From CAMYOC01 sp963704875 (GTDB taxonomy: Bacteria > Pseudomonadota > Gammaproteobacteria > Steroidobacterales > XN24), in NCBI GenBank assembly GCA_963704875.1, contig CAVPIA010000005.1, forward strand, positions 496,001 through 560,000: a stretch of 64,000 nt of DNA, written 5' to 3'. A model generated the notes under the pieces. That model saw nothing but the letters and a program-made list of their open reading frames with translations, was not told where the DNA came from and did no database searches. Shown here piece by piece: positions 52,144-61,758 of the stretch. Each line of letters begins with the position of its first letter. Positions within the stretch are counted from its first letter, which is position 1. The position numbers were made by a program, and so were the translations under genes.

Positions 52144-53524
52144 TCGCACACTTGCGATCTGTTCTCTGCTGCTTGCCTGGTCAGGCGCAGTGGCATCGGA
52201 TTCGCCGGGCGAGCTACCGGACATCTCGGACTACGCATGGGGGTTCCCTGTGCAAACGGTCGGCGAGCACGATTTCTATTCGGTGACGCTGCCGCTGGAG
52301 TTCAACCAGTCGGTCAGCGATCCGCAGATGCGTGATGCTGGCGTCTACGATGCCCGCGGCAACCCGGTGCCGAGAGTCATCGAAAGCATCGGCAAGACGG
52401 CGACTGTCGTTGAACATGTCGAGGCGCTGCCGGTGATGGCGATCAATTCACAAAAAGAACAATCGCCTGAAGGCCTGCGCCTGTTGCTGGATCATCAAGG
52501 CGACAGGACGGAACTCGAACTCAATATCGGTGGTGGTATGCCAGCGGCACCCGAATCGCTGCCGCTGGCCTACCTGGTTGACGCACGCGGGCTGGCCTCG
52601 AAGATCGATGCGCTGGAACTGAGCTGGGCGCCGATTGATCCCGGGTTCATCGCCCAGATCATCGTCGAGGGCAGCAATGACCTGAACAACTGGACCGAGC
52701 TTGGATCCGGTGCCGTGGCATTTCTTGAGCAGGACACCGCCAGGATCGAACGCCGCCGGGTATCCGTCAGTGGCGATCGACATGACTTCCTGCGTATTCG
52801 TGGAACGAACCTGCCTTCGGGCTGGGCGCTGACTGATGTGGAGGCGATTCGCCGCAATGGTGTAGACACTAGCAGACGCGCATTTATCACGTTAGATGCG
52901 GCCTCCCGTGATCAAGCGGATGGCGGGTTCATATTCGAGCTGGGTGGCGCGCCGGATGTCGAGCGTGTGGGGCTGGTTCTGCCCGATGCCAACACCGTGG
53001 TGCATGCGGAAATTTCTGTCTGGCAAGCGAACAGCGAACATTGGCGGCCGGTCTACAACGGTCAGTTCTACCGTCTTGGTCGCGGTGATGATTCCCTGCA
53101 AAGCGATCCGGTGACCATCCGGCAGACGCGAGCGGAGCGCTGGAAGGTCGTGCTGCGACGCGGATCAACGATGACGCCGCCGCGGCTTGAACTCGGATGG
53201 CGACCCGACACGCTGTTGTTTGTCGCGCAGGGCGAGGGGCCCTATACCCTGGCTACCGGCCGGGCCCGGGATCATGACGAACACTATCCCCAGGACCGGA
53301 TCATGGGCGATCGGGCCCTAATCGTTCTGGCCAGGAAAAATGGCCCACCGGGGATGGCGACACTCGGACCCAGGTATCCGTTGGGCGGCAGTGATCTGCT
53401 GCAGGTGGCGACGCCTATCGACTGGCAGACTGTCGCGTTATGGATCGCGCTCATTCTCGGCGTGCTGGCGGTAATCGTCATGGCGGTCCGGGTCCTCAGG
53501 GAACTGGGTCGCGAGACGCGTTGA
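52136..53524 (+). CDS. DUF3999 family exported protein
   Basis: A 462-residue protein with a signal peptide (LAICSLLLAWSGAVASD), a large beta-rich periplasmic part, and one C-terminal transmembrane helix (TVALWIALILGVLAVIVMAV). The mature part begins YAWGFPVQTVGEHDFYSVTL and contains RDAGVYDARGNPVPRVIES. The ATG overlaps the 3' end of the DUF2339 gene by 8 bp, so the two are translationally coupled and probably form one envelope complex of unknown role. Confidence 0.9.
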   Translation: MNSRTLAICSLLLAWSGAVASDSPGELPDISDYAWGFPVQTVGEHDFYSVTLPLEFNQSVSDPQMRDAGVYDARGNPVPRVIESIGKTATVVEHVEALPVMAINSQKEQSPEGLRLLLDHQGDRTELELNIGGGMPAAPESLPLAYLVDARGLASKIDALELSWAPIDPGFIAQIIVEGSNDLNNWTELGSGAVAFLEQDTARIERRRVSVSGDRHDFLRIRGTNLPSGWALTDVEAIRRNGVDTSRRAFITLDAASRDQADGGFIFELGGAPDVERVGLVLPDANTVVHAEISVWQANSEHWRPVYNGQFYRLGRGDDSLQSDPVTIRQTRAERWKVVLRRGSTMTPPRLELGWRPDTLLFVAQGEGPYTLATGRARDHDEHYPQDRIMGDRALIVLARKNGPPGMATLGPRYPLGGSDLLQVATPIDWQTVALWIALILGVLAVIVMAVRVLRELGRETR

Positions 53525-53653
53525 ATTCCTGAGCCTGGATTCAGGGGTCGCAGGATCAGGCTGCAGGACAAACCCTGTTGAATCCAGGGCCAGGCGACAT
53601 GGTTCCTCAGCCTGTGCTGTGCATTGGCATATCTACCCTGAGGCGAAGTCATC

Positions 53654-54223
53654 ATGGCGCGCTTTGCTTCTCTGCCGGAACAGCCGCAGCTTGCGGACGT
53701 CTTCAAGCGTTTCAGCGAGGGCGTCTGGCCGTTGATGGCATTCCACGACGCGATCCTGCGCGGCGAGTCTGAGTTCACCGCCGCCGAGCGGGAACTGATT
53801 GCTGCTTACACGTCGGGTCTGAACGCTTGCGACTTTTGCCACGGCTCGCACCAGATCATCGCCGGATTTCATGGCATCGAACCCGCCGTTTTTGCGAACC
53901 TTGTCTCTGATCTAACGCAGGCGGGCCTGGAAGAGAACTGGCTGCCCCTGCTGGCCTATGTTGACAAACTCACCGAGTCTCCCGCCCGTCTTACCGGCGG
54001 CGACGCGCAGGCGGTATTTGCCGCCGGATGGAGCGAAGATGCGCTTTATGACGCGATCGTGGTCTGCGCCACATTCAACCTGATGAACCGCATTGTCGAG
54101 GGCTGCGGAGTGGTGCCTGCAGCCGAAGGCCATGCCGCCTCGCGCGAACGCCACCAAGCAGTGAAATCCAGCGATTTGCCGTATACCTATTCTGGTCGGC
54201 TCTTCGGCATCGATCCTGATTGA
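53654..54223 (+). CDS. Carboxymuconolactone decarboxylase-like (AhpD/peroxidase) family protein
   Basis: A 189-residue all-alpha protein. The active-site helix reads NACDFCHGSHQIIAGFHG, with the C-x-x-C-x3-H motif of AhpD-type thiol peroxidases and alkylhydroperoxidase-related members. Upstream TAAERELIAAYTSGL and downstream AIVVCATFNLMNRIVEGCG fit the family. It is an antioxidant-type enzyme of unknown substrate. It lies 110 bp upstream of arsR. Confidence 0.88.
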   Translation: MARFASLPEQPQLADVFKRFSEGVWPLMAFHDAILRGESEFTAAERELIAAYTSGLNACDFCHGSHQIIAGFHGIEPAVFANLVSDLTQAGLEENWLPLLAYVDKLTESPARLTGGDAQAVFAAGWSEDALYDAIVVCATFNLMNRIVEGCGVVPAAEGHAASRERHQAVKSSDLPYTYSGRLFGIDPD

Positions 54224-54299
54224 GCAGAAAAGCTGACACGCAGCTGCGTGTCTGACAAGCATCGCATCCCGTTTTCAAGATTAATACGTCGAGAAAGAT

Positions 54300-54334
54300 G
54301 GACATATTAAATTATGTCCACTATTATGGACATA
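54300..54334. promoter_or_regulatory. Candidate ArsR operator with repeated GGACAT/ATGTCC half-sites
   Basis: Half-sites alternate: GGACAT at 54300-54305, ATGTCC at 54314-54319, GGACAT at 54328-54333. Each neighbouring pair forms a dyad with an 8-bp spacer. The right-hand dyad, TATGTCC...GGACATA, has 7-bp arms and abuts the proposed arsR ATG. This is the geometry of an autoregulatory ArsR site and would block transcription start or early elongation. Confidence 0.65.
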
Positions 54335-54690
54335 TGAATATCGACGAAGCGATGATCCTGTTCGACGCGTTCTCCCAGGAAACCCGCCTGAGGGCATTTC
54401 GTTTGCTGGTTCAGGCCAGCCCTGACGGACTGCCGGCAGGAGAGTTGAGCGAACGTCTGGGTACTCCGCATAACACGATGTCTTTTCACCTGAGCCATAT
54501 GGCCAATGCGGGTGCGGTTTCCTCGCGCAAAGAGGGCCGCTCTGTGGTCTATACCGCGAATTTCGATGCGGTTCGGGATTTGATCGGCTTCATGGTCAAG
54601 GATTGCTGCAGTGTCGGATTCGCCAGCGTCCGGGAGGACAGAAAGAGAGGCTGCTCAGTGATTGAACTGGCCCGCTGCTGTGAACCGTGA
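54334..54690 (+). CDS. arsR: ArsR-family metalloregulator (likely arsenic-responsive)
   Basis: A 118-residue winged-helix repressor. The DNA-binding core is DAFSQETRLRAFRLLVQASP, LGTPHNTMSFHLSHM and RKEGRSVVYTANFDAV. Two adjacent Cys near the C-terminal helix (VKDCCSVGF) and a nearby Cys resemble the As(III)-binding arrangement of the Acidithiobacillus-type ArsR. A further CC lies near the C-terminus. The ATG at 54334 is used; an ATG at 54298 would put the first operator half-sites inside the gene. arsI follows in the same direction. Confidence 0.85.
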   Translation: MNIDEAMILFDAFSQETRLRAFRLLVQASPDGLPAGELSERLGTPHNTMSFHLSHMANAGAVSSRKEGRSVVYTANFDAVRDLIGFMVKDCCSVGFASVREDRKRGCSVIELARCCEP

Positions 54691-54754
54691 ACCGTGAACC
54701 ATGAGCCAGAGCCACGAGCCAGAGCCACGAACCAGAAGCACGGCCCAGAACCAC
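54682..54754. repeat. Compound tandem repeat between arsR and arsI
   Basis: Three 7-bp units of GAACCGT type (54682-54702), then four 13-bp units, GAGCCAGAGCCAC twice, GAACCAGAAGCAC and GGCCCAGAACCAC (54703-54754). The first units cover the last codons and stop of arsR. Such a change in unit length within one array suggests stepwise slippage. Possible effects on spacing or mRNA structure are unknown. Confidence 0.75.
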
Positions 54755-54775
54755 GAATAGACAGAGGACATCAAA

Positions 54776-55228
54776 ATGAAACGTATGCATATCCATGTCG
54801 GGGTCGAAAACCTCGACCATAGCATCAGGTTCTACAGCGCGTTGTTCGGTACCGAACCGGTGAAAAAGAAGACCGACTACGCGAAGTGGATGATCGATGA
54901 TCCGCGGATCAACTTTGCAATCTCGACCCATGCTGGCCACAAGGGGGTAGATCATCTGGGGGTGCAGGTTGATGAGGAGGGCGAGCTGGACGAACTCAGG
55001 GAGCGGGTGAGGAAAGCAGGCCTGTCCCTGGTCGATGAGGGCGAGACGGTTTGTTGCTATGCGCGTTCTGAGAAGTCCTGGCTTGAAGACCCATCAGGCG
55101 TGGCCTGGGAAGCGTTCAAGACGATGGAGGACGTTCAGACCTTTTCGCGAAGTGAATCCGCCGGGCCATTAGCGGATGGCGGCGCAGCCTGCTGTGCGCC
55201 TCGATCGGCCGGATCCGGCTGCTGCTGA
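54776..55228 (+). CDS. arsI: ArsI/CadI-type VOC metalloenzyme (putative C-As lyase)
   Basis: A 150-residue vicinal-oxygen-chelate protein. The start MKRMHIHVGVENLDHSIRFY carries the first metal His, HKGVDHLGVQVDEEGE a second, and the vicinal thiol pair CC lies in GETVCCYARSEKSW, followed by DPSGVAWEAF with the Glu ligand. This set matches ArsI, which demethylates trivalent organoarsenicals, and the related CadI. The Cys-rich tail (AACCAPRSAGSGCC) is also seen in relatives. Paired with arsR, but no arsM, arsB or arsC is adjacent. Confidence 0.85.
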   Translation: MKRMHIHVGVENLDHSIRFYSALFGTEPVKKKTDYAKWMIDDPRINFAISTHAGHKGVDHLGVQVDEEGELDELRERVRKAGLSLVDEGETVCCYARSEKSWLEDPSGVAWEAFKTMEDVQTFSRSESAGPLADGGAACCAPRSAGSGCC

Positions 55229-55284
55229 CCGCTCTGGCCATCGCTGGCCATCGCTGCCGGCAGCGGAAAGTTTCGGCGGCTGAT

Positions 55285-55917
55285 TCAGAGACCAGATGTT
55301 GAAGTCTGGTCGTAATCCAGCGCCAGATAGGTCTGGCCCTGAACCAGGCCGTTAGGGTGGGCACTCGTGTTTCTGAACGTGATCGGCAAGGTGCCAGGAG
55401 ATACGGTGCCTGCCGGGCCCACCACCACATAGTGCAAATGCGGTTCGGTGCTGGCGCCGGAGTTGCCACTAAGCGCGATCACATCGCCAAGGCGCACGGA
55501 TTGTCCGAGTGTTACCAGCGCGCCGTTTTGTGTGAGATGGAAATACAGCGCGACTGAGCCGTCGTTGTGGGTAATCCCGACAACGTTTTCCTCGCCCGGA
55601 ACAGCAGTGTTATCCAGGAAATGTGCCGTGATCCGGGTAACCGTCCCGTCTCGCGTTGCAATGATCGGTGTGCCAATTGGCATCAGGAAATCGTAAGCAT
55701 ACTGGTCGCCGGTACCTGGCTTGTGGGAAAAGCTGGCGCAGTTGCCCTGGCTCACAGTGTAGGCGCTGCCGACTTCATAGGGGAGCACATATTGCGAATC
55801 GGTGTGCAGCAGATAGGGCCCGCAGGCCGCCTCGGGTGGGTTGTCAGATCCGCCGCCGCCGCAGCCGGGGCTAATCATAAGGACAGGAATCAATAACAAA
55901 AACAGACGAAAGAGCAT
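55285..55917 (-). CDS. M23-family peptidase-like lipoprotein
   Basis: A 210-residue lipoprotein: signal LFLLLIPVLMISPGC with a lipobox Cys and Gly linker, then a LytM-type domain. Zinc-site residues are visible in GTGDQYAYDFLMPIGTPII (Asp), and EPHLHYVVVGP (HLH). A His in SFSHKPG may serve as the first ligand. The domain probably cuts or binds peptidoglycan cross-links, or is a scaffold. ATG at 55917. Confidence 0.82.
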   Translation of the reverse strand: MLFRLFLLLIPVLMISPGCGGGGSDNPPEAACGPYLLHTDSQYVLPYEVGSAYTVSQGNCASFSHKPGTGDQYAYDFLMPIGTPIIATRDGTVTRITAHFLDNTAVPGEENVVGITHNDGSVALYFHLTQNGALVTLGQSVRLGDVIALSGNSGASTEPHLHYVVVGPAGTVSPGTLPITFRNTSAHPNGLVQGQTYLALDYDQTSTSGL

Positions 55918-56108
55918 GGCTCGGAACCCGTCGAGGAATGGAGCAGCCGGTGCTTAAGTTAGCACAGGATTGACGGATGGCTGCAGCCTGTGCGGCTGCC
56001 TGGACGCGGGGAGGGTGACGGACAAGCCCGACACCAGGAGCTTGCACCGCGTGATGTGATCGAGGTCTGCACGGCTCGTTGCCGCAGGCTGACTCGCGGC
56101 CTGGCCAA

Positions 56109-57938
56109 TCAGGTCTGCCTGCGCCTACTTCGCCTTCTGTTTCCGTGGTTCGCTCGTCTTGCTGGCTCTCGCTTGCCGGCCTTCGGTTTCCCGGCCTTCG
56201 GTTTCTTGGCACGGGCCTTGTCAGGCCGGCGTGCTGACTTGTGCTTGCCAGGTCGCGATTTGGCGTCTCGTTCAGGCGCTGTTTCGTCGAGGCGGGAGAT
56301 TCTTAGAGGCTGACCGCATACCCGGACTCTTTTCAGGTCTTTGAAAATCTCGACCGGCATCCCGATCGGAAGATCGACCAGGCTGAAGTCTGCACCGATC
56401 TCGATGTGTCCGATATGCTGTCCGTCCAGGCCAGCTTCGTTGGCAATGGCACCGACGATGTTGCCCGGTTTGACGCCGTGATTGTGTCCGACCTCGATGC
56501 GAAAGCGCTCCAGGCCTTCGTCGGTCTGCTTACGCGGCTTACGCGGCGTTGGCTGATCACGATCTCTGCGCGAGCGCGGTTCCGCATCAACCCGGGCCGG
56601 GCGCCGCGTGTCTGGCGCCATCAGCAGCGGTCGATCGCCGATCGACATCTTGGCCAGTGCGGCCGCGATCTCCGCCGCAGGGACGTCGTGTTCCTGTTGA
56701 TACTGGTCGACCAGACTCTGCATAAACGCCAGCTCTCCGGCCGCCAGCGTGTCGGTAATTTTCTGTTTGAAGTCGGCGATGCGTTTGTTGTTGACGCGCT
56801 CGGTGCTGGGCAATTCCAGTGGCGTGATCTTCTGCCGGGTGGCTCTCTCGATGGCGTGGAGCATGCGACGCTCACGGGGCGCGACAAACAGTATTGCGTC
56901 ACCGGCCCGGCCCGCGCGACCGGTGCGACCAATGCGATGGATATACGCCTCCGCGTCATACGGTATGTCGTAATTGACGACATGGCTGATCCGGTTCACA
57001 TCCAGACCGCGGGCTGCCACGTCGGTGGCTACCAGAATATCGAGTGAACCCTTCTTGAGGCGTTCGACCATTTGCTCGCGGTGCTTTTGTGCCATATCGC
57101 CGTTCATCGCAGCGGCCGAATAACCGCGTGCCTCAAGACGTTCTGCCAGCTCCGCAGTGGCGGTCTTGGTGCGCACGAAGATCAATACAGCCTCGAACGG
57201 TTCAACCTCCAGGATTCGGGTCAGTGCATCCAGTTTGTGCAAACCGCTGACCAGCCAGTAGCGCTGACGGATGGTCTCAGCCGTCGCCGTCCTGGCCTTG
57301 ATCGAAATTTCCCGGGGCTTGTCCAGATGCCGCCGCGCGATGCGCTCGACTTCTTTCGGCATGGTCGCCGAGAACAGGGCCATCTGACGGCCCTTCGGGG
57401 TTTGGTCGAGTATCCACTCGACTTCGTCGATAAACCCCATGCGGAGCATTTCATCGGCTTCGTCAAGCACCAGCGCCTGCAAGGAATCCAGTTTCAGCGT
57501 GCGCTTGCGCATGTGATCCATGACCCGCCCCGGTGTGCCGACGACGACATGCACGCCGCGCTTGAGATGCCGAAGCTGCCCGGCATAATCCTGGCCACCG
57601 TAAATCGGCACCACATGGAACCCCTTAAGATGTGATGCATAGCGCTGGAACGCCTCGGCCACCTGGATCGCCAGTTCGCGGGTGGGCGTCAACACCATCA
57701 CCTGGACATGTTTCTTTTTCAGATCAAGGCGTGACAGCAAGGGCAACGCAAACGCTGCAGTTTTGCCGGTGCCGGTTGGCGCGTGCCCCAATAGGTCCAG
57801 ACCCTGCATTAGATGAGGGATCGCCTGGGCCTGAATCGGGGACGGGGTTTCATACCCGACCTGCTCCAGCGCGGCCAGCAATGGGGCGGACAAATCGAGA
57901 TCGCGGAACGTACAGCCGGCGATAATGGAATCGGACAT
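56109..57938 (-). CDS. deaD: DEAD-box RNA helicase, DeaD/CsdA-like
   Basis: A 609-residue helicase. Core motifs are in order: the Q motif region (GYETPSPIQAQAIPHLM), APTGTGKTAAFALPLL (I), PTRELA (Ia), GTPGRVMDH (Ib), VLDEADEML (II), LFSATMPKEV (III), ATDVAARGLDV (V) and HRIGRTGRAGRAG (VI). After the core a DbpA/CsdA RNA-binding domain (RFRIEVGHNHGVKPGNIVGA) and a Lys/Arg-rich tail bind ribosomal or structured RNA. It probably aids ribosome assembly and cold growth. Confidence 0.93.
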   Translation of the reverse strand: MSDSIIAGCTFRDLDLSAPLLAALEQVGYETPSPIQAQAIPHLMQGLDLLGHAPTGTGKTAAFALPLLSRLDLKKKHVQVMVLTPTRELAIQVAEAFQRYASHLKGFHVVPIYGGQDYAGQLRHLKRGVHVVVGTPGRVMDHMRKRTLKLDSLQALVLDEADEMLRMGFIDEVEWILDQTPKGRQMALFSATMPKEVERIARRHLDKPREISIKARTATAETIRQRYWLVSGLHKLDALTRILEVEPFEAVLIFVRTKTATAELAERLEARGYSAAAMNGDMAQKHREQMVERLKKGSLDILVATDVAARGLDVNRISHVVNYDIPYDAEAYIHRIGRTGRAGRAGDAILFVAPRERRMLHAIERATRQKITPLELPSTERVNNKRIADFKQKITDTLAAGELAFMQSLVDQYQQEHDVPAAEIAAALAKMSIGDRPLLMAPDTRRPARVDAEPRSRRDRDQPTPRKPRKQTDEGLERFRIEVGHNHGVKPGNIVGAIANEAGLDGQHIGHIEIGADFSLVDLPIGMPVEIFKDLKRVRVCGQPLRISRLDETAPERDAKSRPGKHKSARRPDKARAKKPKAGKPKAGKREPARRANHGNRRRSRRRQT

Positions 57939-58176
57939 CGGATTTCTCTGGGGCAGGTGGCGCAGCCCTGTTGGCGGGATTGCCTGGGTGCGATGCATCA
58001 TACCTTGTCCTCGGGTGGCAAGACCCAAATGTGGTCCTGGAGCGACCCCTGGCCGGGAATGCTGCGTCGCAGCTTCCTATTGCATCGAATTGGCGTAAGC
58101 TCCGTCGATCGGTTGTGGCTGGCCCATCGGGCCACACAGACGACAAACCCACCATGAAACCAAGGAATAAAGAAAA

Positions 58177-58611
58177 ATGAAGCGACTTTTATGTTTGATC
58201 GTTTTGATGTTGCCCCTCTCAGCATTTTCCGCTGACGGTGACCCGCACAAATTTGGCACCTACTGGACCGTAACCAGTGTGGATACCAAGCCCGCCCGTT
58301 TTATCGACTATCTGGCTGATTTGAAAGCAAATTACCGGCGTTCGCTGGATATGCAGGTCGCCGATGGCAAAGTAAAGAGCTATACGATGTTCTCTAATGT
58401 CCATGCCCGCGACGGCGAGCCCGATCTGTGGCTGCTGGTGGAGTGGAATTCCGGCGCGGACATGCTCGATACACCGACTGAATATTTTGAGGGGCTGACG
58501 GCCAAGTTGTTCGGTAGTCTGGACAAGGGACAGTCAGCCAGTATTGACCGGGGCGCAATGCGCACGATCATGAGCACGACGCTGCTGCGCGAAATGTCGT
58601 TTACGGAGTAA
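58177..58611 (+). CDS. Hypothetical exported protein
   Basis: I do not recognise this 144-residue protein. It has a short signal peptide (MKRLLCLIVLMLPLSAFSAD). The mature part has an alpha/beta feel with FGTYWTVTSVDTKPARFIDY and LWLLVEWNSGADML, which could be a dimeric ferredoxin-like barrel (a stress-responsive or EthD-like fold). A rho-independent terminator follows, so it is probably a single-gene unit. Confidence 0.65.
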   Translation: MKRLLCLIVLMLPLSAFSADGDPHKFGTYWTVTSVDTKPARFIDYLADLKANYRRSLDMQVADGKVKSYTMFSNVHARDGEPDLWLLVEWNSGADMLDTPTEYFEGLTAKLFGSLDKGQSASIDRGAMRTIMSTTLLREMSFTE

Positions 58612-58650
58612 ACAGAGACAGGTCGTACTAGCCGCTAGATCTATGTGACC

Positions 58651-58680
58651 ACGCCCGCCACGTGCGGGCGTTGTCTTTTC
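58651..58680 (+). terminator. Rho-independent terminator
   Basis: Stem ACGCCCGC/GCGGGCGT with a CACGT loop (58651-58671), followed by TGTCTTTTC. It follows the hypothetical exported protein gene by 40 bp. Confidence 0.8.
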
Positions 58681-58879
58681 AGGGCAGGACCCCGACACTC
58701 AGGCGCATCGCAGGCGTGCCTGTCGAAAGTAGCCAGATCAAAACGCCCGGGCCTGGTACCGGGAGATGATGAATCCGTTTTAGTCCCGCTTGAGCCTTGC
58801 TTGCCCGGCCCGGTATCCTTGGTTCTCTTGGGGGCGTTGTAAGCCATGCAAGCGAACCCGAACGATCGAGAGAGTCCTC

Positions 58880-60734
58880 ATGAACAAATTCATCCTGCGC
58901 GCATGTGCCGCTGTCCTTGGCTTGAGCACCATTGCGGTTCCAGCCGCCTGGGCCGAGACGTTTTCCCTCGAGCAATGGAAATCACGAGCTTGCGCAGGAG
59001 CAGAGTATTGACGAGATCGCGCGCCTGTATCTGGCGATCATGTTCGAGACCAATCCGATCGATGGTGGCTCGTACGGAATTCACGGAATCGAAGCGGATC
59101 CGGCTTACTACGATGACCGACTGGGTGACCCTTCGGCTGAAGGCTGGGCCAGCGCCTACGAAGCTCGCAACTTTCTGCTGCAGCGTCTGGCATCGTTGGA
59201 TGTAGCGGAGCTGAGCCTCGCCGATCAGGTCGACGTCCACATCCTGAAGACCGAGATCGAACTGGCCAACCTGGAGGTGTCCCGGCTTGGTGAGGTCACT
59301 GATCCGCTGACCTATGTAGAACGTCTTGGCGGGGCTTTTTCCGACCTGGTGTTACGCGACTATGCGCCGTTGGATCGCCGACTCAGAAGTTTCGGCAAGC
59401 GTTGCGCGGCAACAGGTGGCTTCCTCGACGGCGCCAAGAGTGCCTTGCTACCGCCTTATGTGCAGCCGACCGCGGTGCAAAAGCAGGTGGCCGTCACGCG
59501 GCTGCAAGGTCTGTTGAGCGAGGGTGGGCTGTTCGACAAGACGTTGCCCGATCTGCTGGAGAGTTCGAATCTCAGCGACAGCGAGGTGGCTGCGATTCTG
59601 GAAGCCTGCGCCAGCGCGGTCACGGAGGTTGCGGCGTTTACCAGCTGGTTCGAAACCGCGATGCTGCCCCGGCCCGACGCCGACTGGCGCCTGGGACCGG
59701 AACTCTATGGCGCCAAGTACGCCTTGTATATGGACTATCCGCTCGACCCCCAGGAGCTCCTGGACAGGGCGGAGTCGGCGTTGGAGACGACCTACGCCGA
59801 GATGGTGAGCGTCTCACGCCGGATTCACGATCAGTATCTTGCAGATGGGATTGCTGCCGGCGAGTTTGAGACGGCAGCTGAGTTGTCCGACAACCAGGTC
59901 GTCCGGGACATCTTCACCCGCATCGCGGAGGACAGATCCACCGCCGAGACGCTGATCGAGGACAGCTACGCCCTGGCTGATGCGATTGTGGGTTTCGTCG
60001 AGGAGAAGGATCTGTTGGATCTGCCGCCAACCTCGAAATTGCGTATCGAGAACATACCGCCCCACCTTGCCGGATATGCGGTAGCGCAGATTACCCCGGC
60101 TCCGCCCTTTCAGCCGGACCTTGAATCAGTCTGGTTCTGGGATCTCGGTGTGCTGGCAACCTCGGATAGCTATCTGAAAGAGTACAACCGCCCGACCCTG
60201 GCGATGATCTATATCCATGAGGGCGTGCCCGGTCACTTTGTGCAGCTGGAGTATTCGAATCAGTTTGAGCGCATCATCCCGAAGATCTTCAGGAATGGAC
60301 CGATGGTCGAAGGCTGGGCGACCTATATTGCTACCCAGCTGGTCGCCGAAGGATTCACCATTTATCCCGAGCATGAGTTTGGCCATGAGTTGCAGAAACT
60401 GGTCGACGACAAGCTGATCCTGCGATCGATCATGAACGCGATCATCGACATCCGTTTGCACACGACCGACTGGCCGGAAGAAGACGCGATAAAGCTCATG
60501 GTCGAGAAGGGCTTCCAGGAAGAAGGGGAGGCCCAGGGGAAACTGGTGCGGGCAAAACTCAGTTCGGTGCAGCTGGCCAGCTACTTTGCGGGGCATATCG
60601 CGATCCTCGAATTGCTTGAGGATTACCGCAAATTGATGGGACCGGAGTTCAGCATCAAAACGTTCAACGAACGCCTGGTGAGTGCCGGGTCGCCGCCGTT
60701 CTTCGTACTGCGCGAAGAGATGTTGAAGAAATAG
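58880..60734 (+). pseudogene. DUF885 family exported metallopeptidase-like protein, frameshifted near the N-terminus
   Basis: The signal peptide (MNKFILRACAAVLGLSTIAV) starts at 58880 in one frame, and the remaining ~585 residues continue in the next frame from about 58975 (HELAQEQSIDEIARLYLAI). A single-base change in the TGGAAATCA stretch would join them. The body is a full DUF885 protein: IHEGVPGHFVQLEYSNQF with the zinc-site His/Glu and MVEGWATYIATQL with a later Glu. These are putative gluzincin-like peptidases. The rest of the gene is intact, so an assembly indel is as likely as true decay. Confidence 0.85.
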
Positions 60735-60884
60735 GGCAGCAGGGATCCGGCGTTTCAATTCGCGGTCGCGGTTGTCCGATGACAAACGCGGCTGGATTCC
60801 GATCAGCCCATGCGGAATCCAACTTCGGCAGATGTGCGGGCTTGCCGATCCAGAACCGAAACCGGAGCTAGCGCTGGCGCCTGC

Positions 60885-61589
60885 TCACTTCCCATTTGAC
60901 AAAAAGATCACCACTTCCGCGCTGATGTCGCCCAATGCTTCGTTGATCGCCTTCAATTGCGCTTTCAGAATGGTCTCGCGGAAGTTCATGTCGGCGTCAT
61001 CTTGCTGTGCTTCGAAAGCGCGGGTGGCGGTTGACGTAAATGGCACCAGGCCGGTGCGGGTGTCCAGCAATACCGCCTCGACGCCACAGAATGCCCGGGT
61101 CTCATCGGCTGAGAAAGTGCGGTAGCGCTCGAAGCTGCGGCAGTAACTGCGATAGACCAGCAGCAGATCGGCCTGGTATCGCGCGGCTGCCTCCCTCAGA
61201 TGTGGAACCGTGCGGACCTGGGGCACCAGAATGGATGGCAGATACGAAGCGTCATATACATGTGGCGACGCTAGCAGCCGATCGACGACATCGGTCTTCA
61301 TTCGTTCGCTAGCCACCGCCAGCTCCTCGGACCATTCAGACCACGAGTCCGGCGCGAACGACATCAGCGCTATCCGGCTTAGCGCAGGTGGTGCGTAGCG
61401 AAAGTCGAGTGCCGTGGCGATGGCCTCATCGGAAAGCACATCCGCATCTGCGGTGAACAACGAAGCCACAGGCGGATCGACCGCGACCGATTCATAGTAG
61501 GTGTCGGGTCTGGACACAGTTGACGCGGGCTGCACGGTGCAAGCGGTTGCTGCCAGCATCAGCAGCAGGAACAAGACAATTGGCTTCAC
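60885..61589 (-). CDS. Hypothetical lipoprotein
   Basis: A 234-residue protein beginning VKPIVLFLLLMLAATAC, a lipobox, from a GTG at 61589 with AGGA 6 bp upstream. The open frame extends further to 61697, but those residues do not look like a signal. The mature domain is alpha/beta: SRIALMSFAPDSWSEWSEEL, HLREAAARYQADLLLVYRSY and VEAVLLDTRTGLVPFTS. This resembles lipoproteins of LPS/curli-type assembly folds in outline, but I cannot assign a family. Confidence 0.65.
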   Translation of the reverse strand: MKPIVLFLLLMLAATACTVQPASTVSRPDTYYESVAVDPPVASLFTADADVLSDEAIATALDFRYAPPALSRIALMSFAPDSWSEWSEELAVASERMKTDVVDRLLASPHVYDASYLPSILVPQVRTVPHLREAAARYQADLLLVYRSYCRSFERYRTFSADETRAFCGVEAVLLDTRTGLVPFTSTATRAFEAQQDDADMNFRETILKAQLKAINEALGDISAEVVIFLSNGK

Positions 61590-61758
61590 GAGGATTCCTG
61601 ATTGGCAGTGGGTATCAAGGGTAGAGCAAGACGAAGGGATTGCCCGCCAAGGCACGACTCGGCGCAAATGATGGCATAAATGCATCAAGCAGAACATGGC
61701 TGTGCTTGTCGTTCTGTGTGATCCGGGGATTCAGATCTTTCCCGGGTCGGAGCCTGGA

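Noticed and set aside
54682..54754. Repeats that might be taken for a CRISPR array
   Set aside because: Units are 7 and 13 bp and directly adjoin, without unique spacers, and no cas gene is near.
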